From positions 5,518,001 through 5,582,000 of the forward strand of contig OZ234494.1 in assembly GCA_965153455.1 (NCBI GenBank): a stretch of 64,000 nt of DNA. The letters are read 5' to 3'. The notes below the pieces were generated by a model. That model had not been told where the DNA came from. It saw only the letters and a program-made list of their open reading frames with translations, and ran no database searches. This document shows, piece after piece, positions 26,046-37,853 of the stretch. The translations under genes and the position numbers were made by a program. Source of the DNA: Sphagnum compactum. Lineage: Eukaryota > Bryophyta > Sphagnopsida > Sphagnales. The first letter of the stretch is position 1; the number at the start of each line of letters is the position of its first letter.

Positions 26046-29000
26046 GAGTTAGGGGATAGGACAGGAGATTGAATTAAACATTACTTTATGGATAATTTTA
26101 ATATATTTAAAATTTCTTTTTTGCAATCTCACCCCTTTAGTAACCAAACACAAGATATAAATATTGTGTTTCATTCACTTTCCATATATCTCTAATGTAT
26201 CTGAAGCAAGTAACGCAATTAATTGTGGATGTGTTTCTCCTTCTTGACATAAAGGTATTTGGATGTCTTCACTAGTAGGCCAATAACATTCTTCATCGAT
26301 GTGCTAACATGGCGTGAACAGCAAAGGGCACTGGAGGCCCTCTTTTATCGATGTTACGGTCTTTTTATAGATAGAGAGTATTGATAGCATTACAGAGAGT
26401 GTAGGTTGTCGCTATCTTGAGATGAGCTGTGACTATAGAGGAGGGCTCTTCTAAGCTTGGAGTTTTCTGGGGTTTACCTCCCCTTTCTTTAGTTGATATG
26501 CTTCATTCGATTGGAGGAGGGTCCAGTTCTTAGTGGTTCCCTTTCCTACTGGTGGCCCGCCTCTTTTGGGGTGTTTGCTTGCCTGGACTTTGGTCCAGGC
26601 CCCTTGTTTCTTTTTCTCTCCCTTTCTTGGGTGCTTTCTTTCTATAAAGTTATAAAGTTTGGCAAGGTTTCACCAATTAATTGGCCTAGTCTGAGGTCTC
26701 AATATGCTTCCATGGCAATGACCAGAGTTCAAATTTGCATGTTTAGCTAGGCTGTTATAAGTAGCACTGGGTACCTAGGGTAGCTTAAGGTTTCTATGCA
26801 AACAAACAATCCTTCCAGTTTAAGCCTCCTGCTTCTAAGTTGAATATAGAACTTTGACTTTATTACCACATTACCTTTATCATATTTAATATCTAAATTT
26901 ACCCCCAAGAAAGGTAACCCATCAATTTATTTATTTATTTTTCAAAAAAAATTTATGTTGCATCAATTGTGAGCTTCTCAAGAAGGACATAGCACTGACT
27001 GACTACATCTACAAAATAACTCTTTTTTGGTTGAAATTTGACCATTTGCCACCCAAAACACAACGAGTATATGACCCTAAACATATTAATTTTTGCATTG
27101 GTGTAAAATTTCACACACAAATTATATGGTTAGTACCCATGGACTAAAAATCAAGTCTTGTATCTTCCAAATTCCAGAGTGGAAATTATTAAATTTCTTT
27201 ATTTTGCCATAATTCAAGACTCGAAGTTCAATTGTTACGAGTCTTTCAACAGAATGTATGTTGGAACTTTTCTGTAAATCTCTCAACATGTCTTGTTCTT
27301 TTAGGGTTAGAAAGTATGGCCACCTAGACTAGTGGGCTTGCAAGTTACACCACGCTTATATAAGTGTGGGGGTAAGCCCCAGGGAGAGGGCATTCCTAAA
27401 TTAAGGGGCCCAGGAGCAGAGTGTAGCTGATTCTGGCCCTGTGGCCTTTTACCCATCATAAAGCATATTGCATTTTGAACCTTGAGTATCAAGATTTGTG
27501 ATGCATGACACCCCAGCAATTCTAAGTTTTAACACCCCAGCAATTCTAAGTTTTAAAATACAAATGAACCAGCAGGTTTTTAAATACTACTGATTATCAC
27601 TTAAGATCCTTAATTAGTCTTTATCTTCCTCCCAGATCCACTAGGACATTTTCGTGAGTACTTTAGACGTAGTGTAATGACCAAGTAGAGACGTGTTCCT
27701 AAAAATATGTACCCTTCTAGGAGTCTAGGGCCTCTGTCAAGGGGTGATTATTTGGGGAATACACCTGAAGTAAAAAAATGTTGGAATAACAAAAAAAAAT
27801 CATTTTTACCCTGTTTGTACTTGCCAAAAATTATTAGAAAAAAAAAAGTGAGTAAAAGAGGTGTGGCCGTTTTGAAAAATTCAATTTCTGAATAAATTAT
27901 CTTTTTGTTAAGGAAAAAATCTGTTAACTAAGGTGCCCTGTGTAACTTTCCTCGTGCCTATTGGAGCTTTGATAGGAACCCTAAATCGAGAGTTATACCC
28001 TCCAAAGAATATTAGAGGAAAAAGGGAACAGGCCTGTCGCAGCGTAAAACTGTGAAATTTTTTTTTTTGCATTTAAACGGCAGAAGGTTTGTATGCTATA
28101 GGAACAAGGTCCCCTTCAATCGGCCATACTAAGTGATAAAACTAGGGTGTAGGGTTAGGGAAATTTAGGGTTGCAAAGAAAGGTTTAGTAACAAACAGAA
28201 CGTCCAAACTCACCTGTTCTGCCACTTTAAGAACATTTCAGATTTTGGTAATGAGCATCCTCCCTCCCATATCACTTCAAAATTGAGGGGTCTAACAAAA
28301 GTGGAAGGCATTTTTCTGGGGGGGATCTCCCATTTATGTAAGGTCTCTCAAATTTGAAAAGTAGTTTCTGTAACGTACGCAACAGCTTTTCAGCTCTCCC
28401 TAAATTCTGGGGCCAAGCTTCAGGCTATCATACAATAATCACATATGATGACTGAACCTTCAGTACATAGGGTAAGGAACAGCTACAAGCAGTTATTACC
28501 GTCATAAAAGAAATACAAGTACTGCAAAAATGAAACCTGATTTTTAAAAACCAGATTAAACTTTCACAAACTACGAAATGAAAGATGGCATGCAGATTCT
28601 ACCATTGGTAGAATGGAGGAATCTGTATGTCAATCTTTGAAATGAAAACAGTCAATTTTTCTGATCTTATTTTACGGCATCTCCTTAGATTTTGAAGGGT
28701 GCATTACAAAAGAATCCAGCACGTTGCAGTAATTATGAAGTCGATTGTGAATTACACGACAAGAATGAATTAACAGTTTATATAGTAAGTTTCATTGCCC
28801 AGCAATTTCGAAATTGAGCCATTCCTCCAAGATTGAAAGAAAATTGGATTGAAAGAGTTGTGCAAAAATGGCAAAAACGAAGGAACCCGGTGTCCGAACG
28901 CAGGAAAAAAGAAAAAAAAAAGTTTCCTGTAGTAGTTTACATTCCAAAACCGTACAGTCAAAATTACATTCCTATGAAGAAGACGGAGAAATTTGGGAAG

Positions 29001-29107
29001 AAAAGGTTTTGTCAAAAGATTGAGGTCCTTACAGTAGCAAATTGCGGTCGCAAAAGTCCTACAGTGGGTGGATTCAAGAAGCATTCAGACAGCTGAATCC
29101 CAGACAA
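26046..29107. other. Intergenic DNA, no gene recognised
   Basis: Composition is mixed. A pyrimidine-rich block at 26.45-26.75 kb and short frames elsewhere carry no recognisable domain. The part from about 28.7 kb onward may include the 3' region of the minus-strand SPH gene. Confidence 0.45.
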
Positions 29108-29255
29108 ATACCATACTACTAGAGGTAGTGTAGAAAGTTACATTCAAGACAGAACGACGACTACTACAAGTAGAGGGAGTGCAGTGAGTTACATTCCAGA
29201 CAGAGAGAGAACTGCTACTACGACTACAAGATGTAGTGTAGTGTAGTGTTAAGTT
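29108..29255. repeat. Imperfect ~57-bp tandem repeat downstream of SPH
   Basis: Three imperfect units contain ACTACTAC-A-GTAGAGG then GTTACATTCMAGACAGA. They lie just 3' of the SPH stop codon on the minus strand, probably in its 3' untranslated region. Confidence 0.6.
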
Positions 29256-29300
29256 TCGAAGACAAAGTGGTCTGGAACTTGGACACCTTTGATCTGTCAA

Positions 29301-29804
29301 TCAATTCCAACCAATGATAAAACTATAGACAAGGTCATTCTGGTTGGCACAATAGAATCCGTCGTATTTGATCTGCCATACACATTCCACGCAAGGAGTG
29401 AGCTGGAATGCAGAGGAACCCAAGCCGAGTCCCAAACGGCGGCTGTTGAGAACGCCTTGCCACACGCGTACCACTTGGTTGTGTACTGTGCATGTCGGGG
29501 TGCAACTGCTGGAATCCGTCCACTGGAATTGGCATGTCCAGCCCGTGGAGAGCAAGCTGCCATCAAAAGCCCAGGTATCGTCACTGTCCGGCTGGATCGT
29601 GACTATTCCGCGGTCCACACTCCCCGACGTGCAGTGAGCCGTGATCGGATCGCCCAGTAGATTGATGATGTCTACTGATGCAGCTTGTGCAGCTACTTGC
29701 AATGGTGAAAGCATCAGCATTGTAGTTAGAACCATCGCAATTCCCATTATTAAACTGGCCTTCTTATGATCATTTCTTGCGATGAAGAAGCTGTTAGCAC
29801 CCAT
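29301..29804 (-). CDS. Plant self-incompatibility S1 family (SPH) secreted protein
   Basis: A single-exon 167-aa protein. It has an N-terminal signal peptide whose hydrophobic core is about residues 18-38 (LIMGIAMVLTTMLMLSPLQV), with predicted cleavage after AQA-A near 41. The start is the ATG at 29804; Met20 is an alternative. The mature part shows the SPH layout: INLLGDPITAHCTSG near the N-terminus, a middle GWTCQFQW strand, and the C-terminal CVECVWQIKYDGFYC block. Cysteines are at 58, 91, 101, 105, 138, 141 and 152; the family usually keeps four, so extra disulphides are possible. Family members are small secreted beta-sandwich proteins; a poppy member is the stigmatic self-incompatibility ligand, but most have unknown roles. 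I infer an extracellular ligand-like protein, not a self-incompatibility function. Confidence 0.85.
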   Translation of the reverse strand: MGANSFFIARNDHKKASLIMGIAMVLTTMLMLSPLQVAAQAASVDIINLLGDPITAHCTSGSVDRGIVTIQPDSDDTWAFDGSLLSTGWTCQFQWTDSSSCTPTCTVHNQVVRVWQGVLNSRRLGLGLGSSAFQLTPCVECVWQIKYDGFYCANQNDLVYSFIIGWN

Positions 29805-30578
29805 GATGGAATTCAGTAGGAATTCGCCCGAGATGCTGCTAGTTCAACTGTCCACGAATGAAGCTCAAGGAGAGGATATATCACAAAGAAATGACAGGAA
29901 AAAACCGTGGCTGAGATGAGAAGGAAGAAACCAACTAATTATTGAAGATCTTTCAACCCAAATGGGAATTACACGCACATGAACTCAGAACAGATCCCGA
30001 CAGAAAGTCCTACCAACGGGACCAGAAGAGAAAAATTAAGGAAGCCCCGACTCTTCCTGAAACAAATTCACGGAGCTGCTGTGCAAATAAAACTTAGTGA
30101 TCAAACTGGATACATGTAACCATAACAGCCACCTGCGCAGTACAAGAGAAGACGGGCCATCAAACAACCCAACAACAAGACAATCAAATCAAAGGAAATT
30201 TCAGCTAGAGAAACATGACTTCGATCCGACAGTGTGTGAAAGAGAAAAGTTACATCAGGCCAGAACAAAACAAAGCTACCGCCGAAGATATAGAAACAGA
30301 ATCCGCACTTAAAAGATGGATAGAACCCAAGACAAAAAATCCAAAGTCAAATTCCCGCAGATGATCGATCAATCGATCAGGCCTCTTCCCACACTTTTCG
30401 ACCGACCTTAACGAGCAACACAATCTAAAATTGAACTGTAGACTCGGAGCTTAAACTTGGAGGAGAAACTCTAGCAGAGAGACAAAGTGTGACAGAAGGG
30501 GATGGCTGAAAGAATGGAGCAGGAGCACGAGAGGAAGATGGAGAGATTTGAGTGGCAACAATGGAACAGGGAGCAGGA

Positions 30579-30585
30579 CTTATAG
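30579..30585 (-). promoter_or_regulatory. TATA-like element upstream of SPH
   Basis: The minus strand reads CCCCTATAAGTCC here, about 775 bp before the SPH start codon. It is followed by a C/T-rich stretch typical of a plant 5' leader (30613-30425). A leader intron is likely given the distance; an acceptor-like TTTGTTTCAG occurs on the minus strand near 30.06 kb. This is inferred from sequence only. Confidence 0.4.
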
Positions 30586-30994
30586 GGGAGGGGAGGGGAG
30601 GGGGGGTGGGCAATTGATCAGACCAAATTGTAGAAATTCACGAGCGGATGGGTGGCGGCTACGACGATGACGGCAATTCGTCGCCCCGCCTGAGTGAGTG
30701 CGTGTTTTCTCGAGCCTTGTGTGGCAAAGAGCTATGCCACTCCCCGCCCCTTAATACGCAGTCGCTAATTCTGTGCACGTTCTCATTTACGCGCGCAGCC
30801 TCCACTAACCTTAATTAACCCACCACGCCCCCTCTCGTCCCTTAATTACATCTTCCGTCCCTTAATCAAGGCACCTTTCTTCAGGCTTACAATTGATAAG
30901 GCCACTGTTCCTCGTCACCCTATTACACTCCCATTAGACCGGCGCAAGTTTTAAGATAGGGACCGGAGAGAACATGGGACCAGCTAGGTTTACC

Positions 30995-31504
30995 CAGTGC
31001 CGTGCGGTTATTTGGATATTTTAAATAACCGGAGGTTCCTTTTTTAAAACATTTCTCAGAACCAGAGAACTGTCGGTTTCATTTGTTTTGAAGAGAAAAA
31101 ATTATCAAGATTGGAGAAGTGGTTGGTTCCGGTTATTTCCAAAACTTCAAAGAACCGGTGATTTTCATGATGGACTGGCAAAGCATCGGTGGTGGTTAGA
31201 AAGCCCAATTTATTGAAATTTGAGAACCACACAGGTTCTGTACTAATGCCGGTTTTTTTGAATTTTATTCACCCCCAGTGGGTAAGTGAGTATATATCCA
31301 GGCTGATAACCCAAAGGCGTCTGAAGCAGCTTCTAATGACCACACAACACTGTGGAAATTTTTCCAGCTTTGGGCGATTATTAGAAATAGGAACCGACCC
31401 CAAAACGTTATCAGGGCGATTCTCAAAACCTGTTTTTTGAGTACCACACAGGTCAAGGGTCCTTATACCTGACCCTTACCAGCCAATTGAGCAGGGCATT
31501 ACTG
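30995..31504. mobile_element. hAT-like MITE, GGTTCC-rich
   Basis: The left end CAGTGCCGTGCGGTTATTTG resembles the terminus at 59388. The interior carries CCGGAGGTTCC, GGTTCCGGTTATT and AAAGAACCGGTG. Near the right side, GGTCAAGGGTCC...ACCCTTACC corresponds to the inverted GGTCAAGGGTTCGCATC part of the 12.66-kb copy, and the likely right end is GGGCATTACTG. An alternative inner right end, CACAACACTG, lies at 31343-31352 and would give about 358 bp. No clear target duplication is seen for either end. Confidence 0.55.
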
Positions 31505-31982
31505 ACATAAGCACCCCCGGAGGTGGATTTCAGTACTGCATTGCTCTTGGGGTGTTACCTTACACTTATCTCTCCTTCTCAGCCCCTCGATTTCCAGTTC
31601 ATAAAAGCCTCCACTAATATTTTACACCAAGGATGTGAGCCAAAAAAACCGCAGAGCATTTTGGAAAAAAAAATTAACCACATTGTTTTTTTACTTTTCT
31701 CCCCATGATACCCAGCGGGTACCCTCCCAAGTGTCACAGGGAAAAGAGAGAAAGAAAGAAAGAAAGAAACCCATCAATTTGCAATGCCCTCAGCCACAGG
31801 CATTACCAGAATCAGGCCCACCTTGGCTTTGCCCCCAACATGAACCCTAACTATTCAGATGGTAATGCCCACAGGCCTACACTTCTTCTTCTTCTTCCTC
31901 TTCTTGGGCTCTACAGCACCACATTAGGTACACAAACCACGCGCAGCAAACAAGGGGTCATTAAACAACACCTGTGGTGGCG

Positions 31983-31984
<2 letters not shown>
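31505..31984. other. Intergenic spacer between two MITE copies
   Basis: No gene is seen. A short GAAA-type microsatellite lies near 31746-31770. Confidence 0.5.

Positions 31985-32019
<35 letters not shown>
31985..32019. repeat. (CT)n microsatellite
   Basis: About seventeen CT units. In the homologous 12.66-kb MITE the same place reads CTCTCTTTTTC, so the microsatellite seems to have expanded inside this MITE copy. Confidence 0.9.
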
Positions 32020-32023
<4 letters not shown>

Positions 32024-32040
32024 CATAGAAAACAACTGGC

Positions 32041-32240
32041 GGGTATATGGGTCCGGTATCCTGACCCTTGAACCCACGGTTCTCAAAAAATCACAGAACT
32101 GTTCAACGAACGTACCCTGAAATGCCAGCTCTGTGCCAGTCTTTTTCAGTTTTTCTGAAATTTAAAGAATCACTTTTAAGTTATTATTTCAAAATTTATT
32201 TATTTTCAAAAATCTGGAACCCAGGGTTCAATAGCCCGTT
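32041..32240. mobile_element. Diverged copy of the 12.66-kb MITE
   Basis: The segment aligns by eye with 12700-12850. Shared phrases include CCCTTGA(C/A)CCCACGGTTCTC, CAGAAC, TGAAATGCC against TGAGATGCC, and a closing TCTGGAACC. The left end is obscured by the CT expansion and the right end is not recognisable. Confidence 0.6.
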
Positions 32241-32287
32241 AATTAAGACCGTTAACTTTACTATTTCCTTTTTAATTTTTTCTTTAG

Positions 32288-33540
32288 TGGTGTGGAAATC
32301 GAAAAGGAGAAACGAAAAGAGAACAATATTAGGGCTTCCTATGGCTATTTAAGTAAACAAACTTTATTATTAGTTTTTTTTGTGGAAACCCAAAAAAGAA
32401 AAAGGAAAAAAAAAACCCCCAATTTTAGGCCTTATTATGGGCATTTAAGTGGACTAAATTTATTATTTTCTTTTTATTCTTTTTCTGAGGGTGTGGAAAC
32501 CAACAACCAAAAAAAAAAAAGAAAAAAAGAAACCCAAGAGTAGGCCTTATTATGGGTATTTAAGTACACTAACTTTAATATTTGCTTTTAATTCCTTTTC
32601 TGGGGGTGTGGAAACCGGAAAAAGAAAAAAAAGCCCAATATTAGGCATTATTATGGCAATTTGAGTTGCTTAAATTTTTTATATCTTTCTTATGCTTTTT
32701 CTAGGGGTGCGGAAACCAGAATTAAAAGAAGCCCAATTTAGGGCTTTATTTCTGGGTATCTAAATGGTTAAAACTTTATTGTTTTTAGTAGTTTTTTTTC
32801 TAACGGTGTGGACCCCAAATTTTTTTTTTAAAGAGCTTAATGGCAAGGTTTAATAGGTTAATTAAGTAGGCCTACTTTACTCTCTCCTTTTTACTATTTT
32901 TCTAAGGGTGCGTAAACCGACCCTTGAAAAAAAAAACCCAATATTACGGCTATTTAAGTAACTTAACCTTGTAATTTGCTTTTTATTCTTTTTCTAAAGG
33001 CGTGGAAACCGAAAAAAAGAAAAAGCAAAAGGAGCCCAATAATAGGCTTTATTATGGGTATTAAGTAGAATAATTTTTATTATTTCCTTTTTATTCCTTT
33101 TTTACGGGTACGAAAACCGAAAAAAGGGACGCAAAAACACCCCAATATTAATATTAGGGCTTATTATGGGTATTTATGTAGGCGAACTTTACTATTTTCA
33201 TTTTATTCCTTTTCTAAGGGTGTGGAAAGCGAAAAAAAAAAAAAAAAACCCCAATATTTAATGCTTGCACGTTTCTATGGGTATTTCCTTTCCATTCTTT
33301 TTTCTGATGGTGTGGAATCCGAAAAAATAAGGGGCGGAGGGAAAAAAAAAAGTCCAATATTAGGGCTTACAAGTTACTATGGGTATTTAAGTGGGCTAAC
33401 ATTATTATTCTCTTCGTTTTTTTTCCTAATTATGTGGCAACTGAAAAGTGGCGGAGAAAAAAAAATGAAAAAAAATAGATTAATAAAAATTAGGGTTTAC
33501 TACAGTATTTCAAGTAGGCTAGCCGCTACCTTTATTATTT
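32288..33540. repeat. Array of about twelve ~104-bp units
   Basis: A phrase GGTGTGGAAACCGAAAAA recurs near 32288, 32379, 32489, 32605, 32704, 32803, 32906, 32999, 33107, 33219, 33309 and 33430. It is followed each time by a purine run, then CCCAATATTAGGGCTTATTA, GGGTATTTAAGTA, CTAACTTTATTATT and a T-rich CTTTTTATTCTTTTTCT. Units are diverged and spacing ranges from about 90 to 121 bp. The frames across it are Lys/Phe-rich by-products of A and T runs. Confidence 0.85.
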
Positions 33541-35627
33541 TCTTTTTTTTTAATTTCTTAAAAACCCAAGTTTCCTATGTCTTTTGGGGAGGGGGGAGGG
33601 TTGGGGGGTGAGTACATAACTCTCCATGAGGGAACAAGGGCCATTATAGCAGCCTCTAGGGACCCACCTGGGGTGCTTTTAAGTTTAATGACGAGGCCTT
33701 AATGAGATGAGTTAGTGCCTTAGTCAGGCAAGTGAATTTAACACCCTAAGATTCATTTAATTTAAGACAGGGCGGTTAATTGAAACCACATTAATGTAAC
33801 TCCCCTTTGGCCTTGATTATTAACAACCTCAAGTTTTGTTGTTCCAATTACTAATGTATTTTGTACCTCATCTACGATCTAATGAATTTTTCCCAATTTC
33901 CCAAATTATAATAACCTCAATTTTAGTTGCTTCAAGAATAAACATTAATGTATTTAAAAACCCCATCTAATATGCATACTAATGAATTTTTTTTAAGGAC
34001 CACCATTTTCCATGCTCTCTAATTTTGCCAAATTTGTTACTACTTTGTCTAAGCATCCGTTTGGCAATTCCTAATTAAACATATAATTATTATCAAAACT
34101 TGGTTTTCAGATTTGTACAAAAAGAATTAATTTAGAATTTGTAAATGTAAGAAAGAAGGAAAATAAATAGACTTTAAGGGAAAAGTATGAAGAAAGGGAA
34201 TAGTTTGAGGCTAGTAAAATTTCACCCCCACCCCATATTACGATGCAAATATATAAAATCTACATACATGACTCAATCTTGGCATAGCTAGTGAACATAT
34301 TGGTCAAAAAAAAAAATTAATTAATTTTTGGAAATGATCCATCTCAATTATTTACCAAAATTAGACCTATTTTATCGATCTTTTAAACTAGATTGTGACA
34401 ATATATTGAATATATTTCTTCTGAAGATTATAATATGATTTTACATGAAAACAATTGGCATGAATATGGCATTTAAAACTATATAATTACATAAATAGAT
34501 GTCAATTTATTTTAAGATAATATTCAAATTTCCAGATAATGCATTAAAATATGGCACTATGTTGAATTATGGATTTAAAAATATGAGAAAGAATGCAAGA
34601 AATCTTTGACAAAATGTTTTTTCACGTAATTTGGTTTTTTTTTTTTTTTTGCCTCCAGCATCTTTGCATTATTTTCAATTTTTTTTGAAATTTGGTATGT
34701 GTATTTGGATTGTTTTCTTTCCTACATTTGTCTGGAAATTGTTTATCTAAAAGAAGGTTGAAATACCCGACATTGAAAATTTGGATATGAGAGCTTAACT
34801 AATTTAGGAAGTTCAAAATAATAACAATTTTTATTATTGGTATTGGTGCCACCATTAACCATACCCATCAAAGCATTTCATAACTCAAAAACCCTAAACC
34901 TACCATAACTCTTGACCATAAAAGCCAGGTTTGGGCTGCTATTGAACTGGAATTTGGGGGCCAAAAAAAAAAAAAAGTAATTTTGGATTTTTGGATATAT
35001 TATATTACATTATATAATACCATATATGAAAAATTTAAACCAAATTTCTCATACAAACCCACCAGAATTGAGCATTGAGAGGACATTTTTTTAATATGAT
35101 TAAATTGGACAAAGCAACTTCTTCTTGGGCAAAGCAGTCATTGAACTTTCTAGACTACTACTACTTCACCTGTTGTCCATTAAAAACATAATGGGGTGGA
35201 AGCATTGAAGAAGTTTGTTTCACTAGGGCACAAAAGTTACAAAATTCATTGCAGCAGCCAAAGCCAAAGGAAGGAAGGAAGGAAGGAAGTAAAATCTCTC
35301 ATGAGACAGTTGCTAAACCTAATAATAAAATCTAAGAAGAACTAGCTATACCCAGTGAACCCAACCCTAGTTAATTAAACACTAAAAAACTGCTTATCAA
35401 TGGGCCACCCTGTTTTGTTTAATGATTAGAATCTGCAGCTCTTGCCCATCCAGTTAAATCTTTAAATGCTTCACCATCAATGAGCCCTCCTCACAAGGCT
35501 CAAACCCATATCCTCACCACAGCTGCCCTCTGGGAGAACCATAGTTTGCTTTGGGTGATCACTATTAAATGCATTGGCTACAATAGCCATGGCAAGCTGC
35601 TGTTCCTCCCCCAATAGCCAGATGATC
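33541..35627. other. AT-rich intergenic DNA
   Basis: No gene or mobile element is recognised. A short (GGAA)n microsatellite lies near 35270-35288. Confidence 0.6.
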
Positions 35628-35770
35628 AATTCCACAACACCCATGTGACCTTTTCTTATTTATTATTTTTTTCACCAATTCCACAACAACCATATGATAT
35701 TTTTCTCTATTTTAAAAAAAAGAATCGCCAATTCCACAACACCCATGTGACCTTTTTTAATAATTTTTCC
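35628..35770. repeat. Three imperfect ~50-bp tandem units
   Basis: The phrase CAATTCCACAACAMCCATRTGA recurs near 35630, 35681 and 35732. Each is followed by a pyrimidine/AT-rich tail. Confidence 0.8.
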
Positions 35771-37763
35771 TTTTTTTCCACCACATGGGAGGTAGGTCAA
35801 AATGGTGATGAAACAAAAATGGTAGTGGTTTTCACCACCATGGATGGGTCCTGGGATAGGGGAAAATCAAGAAATGAAAATTATCCCTTCCGTGTTGTGG
35901 AAGGGTGCACTGGCTATTGATGCAGGGATAGCAGCTGCCATGGCTATTGTGACCAGTGCATTTAATAGTGATCACCCGAACTATGTTTGCTGCTTCCTTG
36001 TTCCAAAATTTAGCATTCCAAAAGTTCGGAACAGTGTGAATTTTCACCCCAAAAAATGGCACTCATGTTTCCAAATCTCCATGTTAGGGTTTTTTTTTCA
36101 ATTTTTGAATCTCAAATATTTGACGATTTTTTTAATAATTAGAAAAATTATTGAAATTACTCTTGAAAGAAAAATCAACTATTTTGGCCAAAAAAAGAAA
36201 AATTCTGCCAAAAAAACGAAGAAGAAAGGAACACTCCATCTCCTTTCATCAAGTAGAAGCTTAATTCATTTAGAAAAACTCAAAACGAATACCATTCCAC
36301 ATAGCAGGGTGGTTTATGTTGAAACGAATAATTTATTTTGGGACATTAAATTTTGTCCCACCCAAAAATTAATATATTGACTTTTATTTTTGAAATTAAA
36401 TATTTTTTCATATTTTTTCATTTTTCCAGATTTTTTTGTTTGTTTTTGACTCTATAACAAGAATTTTAGAAGGATAATTAAATGTTTATTTTTCTATATC
36501 TTACTTATAGCCGATTTAGTTAAATCTGCCTATGGGTGATAGCCACTTTGGCTGCATAAGTAGTTTCATTAAAAAAGCACTAGTCACATTGGGGGTGTGA
36601 AACTTGGACATTGTCAAAGTCCATTCTACAACAATGTTTCTTTTCTTGGAATTTTGAACTATTTCATATTTTTGTTCTTGATATAATTTCTCAACATTCC
36701 ACCTTTTTGCCCAAAAAATTCAATATTTTTTTATAATTATTTTTGGCAACAGTATGTAGATCCTTACAAATGAATAATTCTCAAATAGGGTGAATAATTA
36801 TGAAGCAGCTCCAGCCATACCCCCTATTTGGGCCTGTATACGTATTTACAACATTCAATTTACAATGTTTACTAATTCTCGCATCCCCACCCACAAAGCT
36901 TAAAAAAAATGGTCAGAATAAAGTAAAAGATTAATTAAACATCACCACCTGCCCGGCAATCATTATAGTTGGCTAATAAAAAACAATCATTTTATTTTAC
37001 CAGCCCTCTTGGAGGGCATTATATCACGGGCAGCCTTTTTTTTCTTGTGCATAATTTCACACTGTTGCAAAAGTTTGGAAACTTTTTTTCATAAATTCAA
37101 TGAATTTTTGAGGAGAAAAGAAAAGGCCAAAACTCAAAATTAAACATATTAAATCGCCATATTTTTTATACATGGTTCAAGTACGTAGCCAAAAATATAT
37201 AAGGATGTTTAAATAATTTCTGTTAATAATTTTTAATAAAAAATTTGGCTAAATTGGCTTATCATGATTGCCACATCAGCTATATAACAAAATTGAGAAA
37301 CAAATTCTGATAGTGCAAATTTTGCAGAACCTTGAAAGATCTCTAACCTTGAAAAATGTTAGGGTTTGGGATTTCCATGGTAATCCTTGGCACTGATAAT
37401 TAGTTGGAAATGTCGAATCCTAAGCATTAGGATTGAACCATGGGATATTAGTCCATGGAAATCTAATTTAACAATATAGAAACGTAAGGTATATACATTT
37501 TTAAAAAAATAGAAATACAATATACAAAATGGACAATGATCCAATGGCCACAAAAAAATTATTGCAAAAAACCCAAAGGTGTAAAATCAATTTTAGAATG
37601 AAACTCAAAGGTAACACGTTCTTACACCTCTCTTCTTTTCAGAATATTTGCACGGCCGCTGGCAATAGCCTCTTTTCTATTACATACTTAACCAGTTTTA
37701 GTGTCATGCATTGTTGGCATGGACTGCTGGTTCCGCTTATCTCTGCCAGTTTCCACTCGTAAT
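35771..37763. other. Intergenic DNA with one weak open frame
   Basis: An ATG-initiated frame of 168 codons runs from 35874 to 36380 on the plus strand. Its first 35 residues include GALAIDAGIAAAMAIVTSAF, which looks protein-like. The remainder is Lys/Phe/Ile-rich and follows the local AT bias. It is not supported as a gene without homology or transcript evidence. Confidence 0.35.
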
Positions 37764-37853
37764 GTGAATCAACGGTGGGGAACACTCAGGTGATGTGAAT
37801 CAACGGTGGGGAACACTCAGGTGATGTGAATCAATGATCGTGGGGAACACCAG
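37764..37853. repeat. 31-bp tandem repeat, three units
   Basis: GTGAATCAACGGTGGGGAAC plus eleven further bases repeats at exact 31-bp spacing (37764, 37795, 37826). The first two units are identical and the third carries a small insertion and substitutions. Confidence 0.9.

Noticed and set aside
26493-26750. 85-codon frame in pyrimidine-rich block
   Set aside because: Begins at TTG, composition-driven, no domain seen.
30425-30613. 62-codon Pro/Ser-rich minus-strand frame upstream of SPH
   Set aside because: It starts at TTG, lies just after the TATA-like site and is best explained as pyrimidine-rich 5' leader.
33222-33611. 129-codon frame in the ~104-bp array
   Set aside because: Lys- and Phe-rich runs derive from A and T tracts of the array; the frame is lost across other units.
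35874-36380. 168-codon plus-strand frame
   Set aside because: Only the first 35 residues look protein-like; the rest is Lys/Phe-rich and mirrors local base composition. No family recognised.
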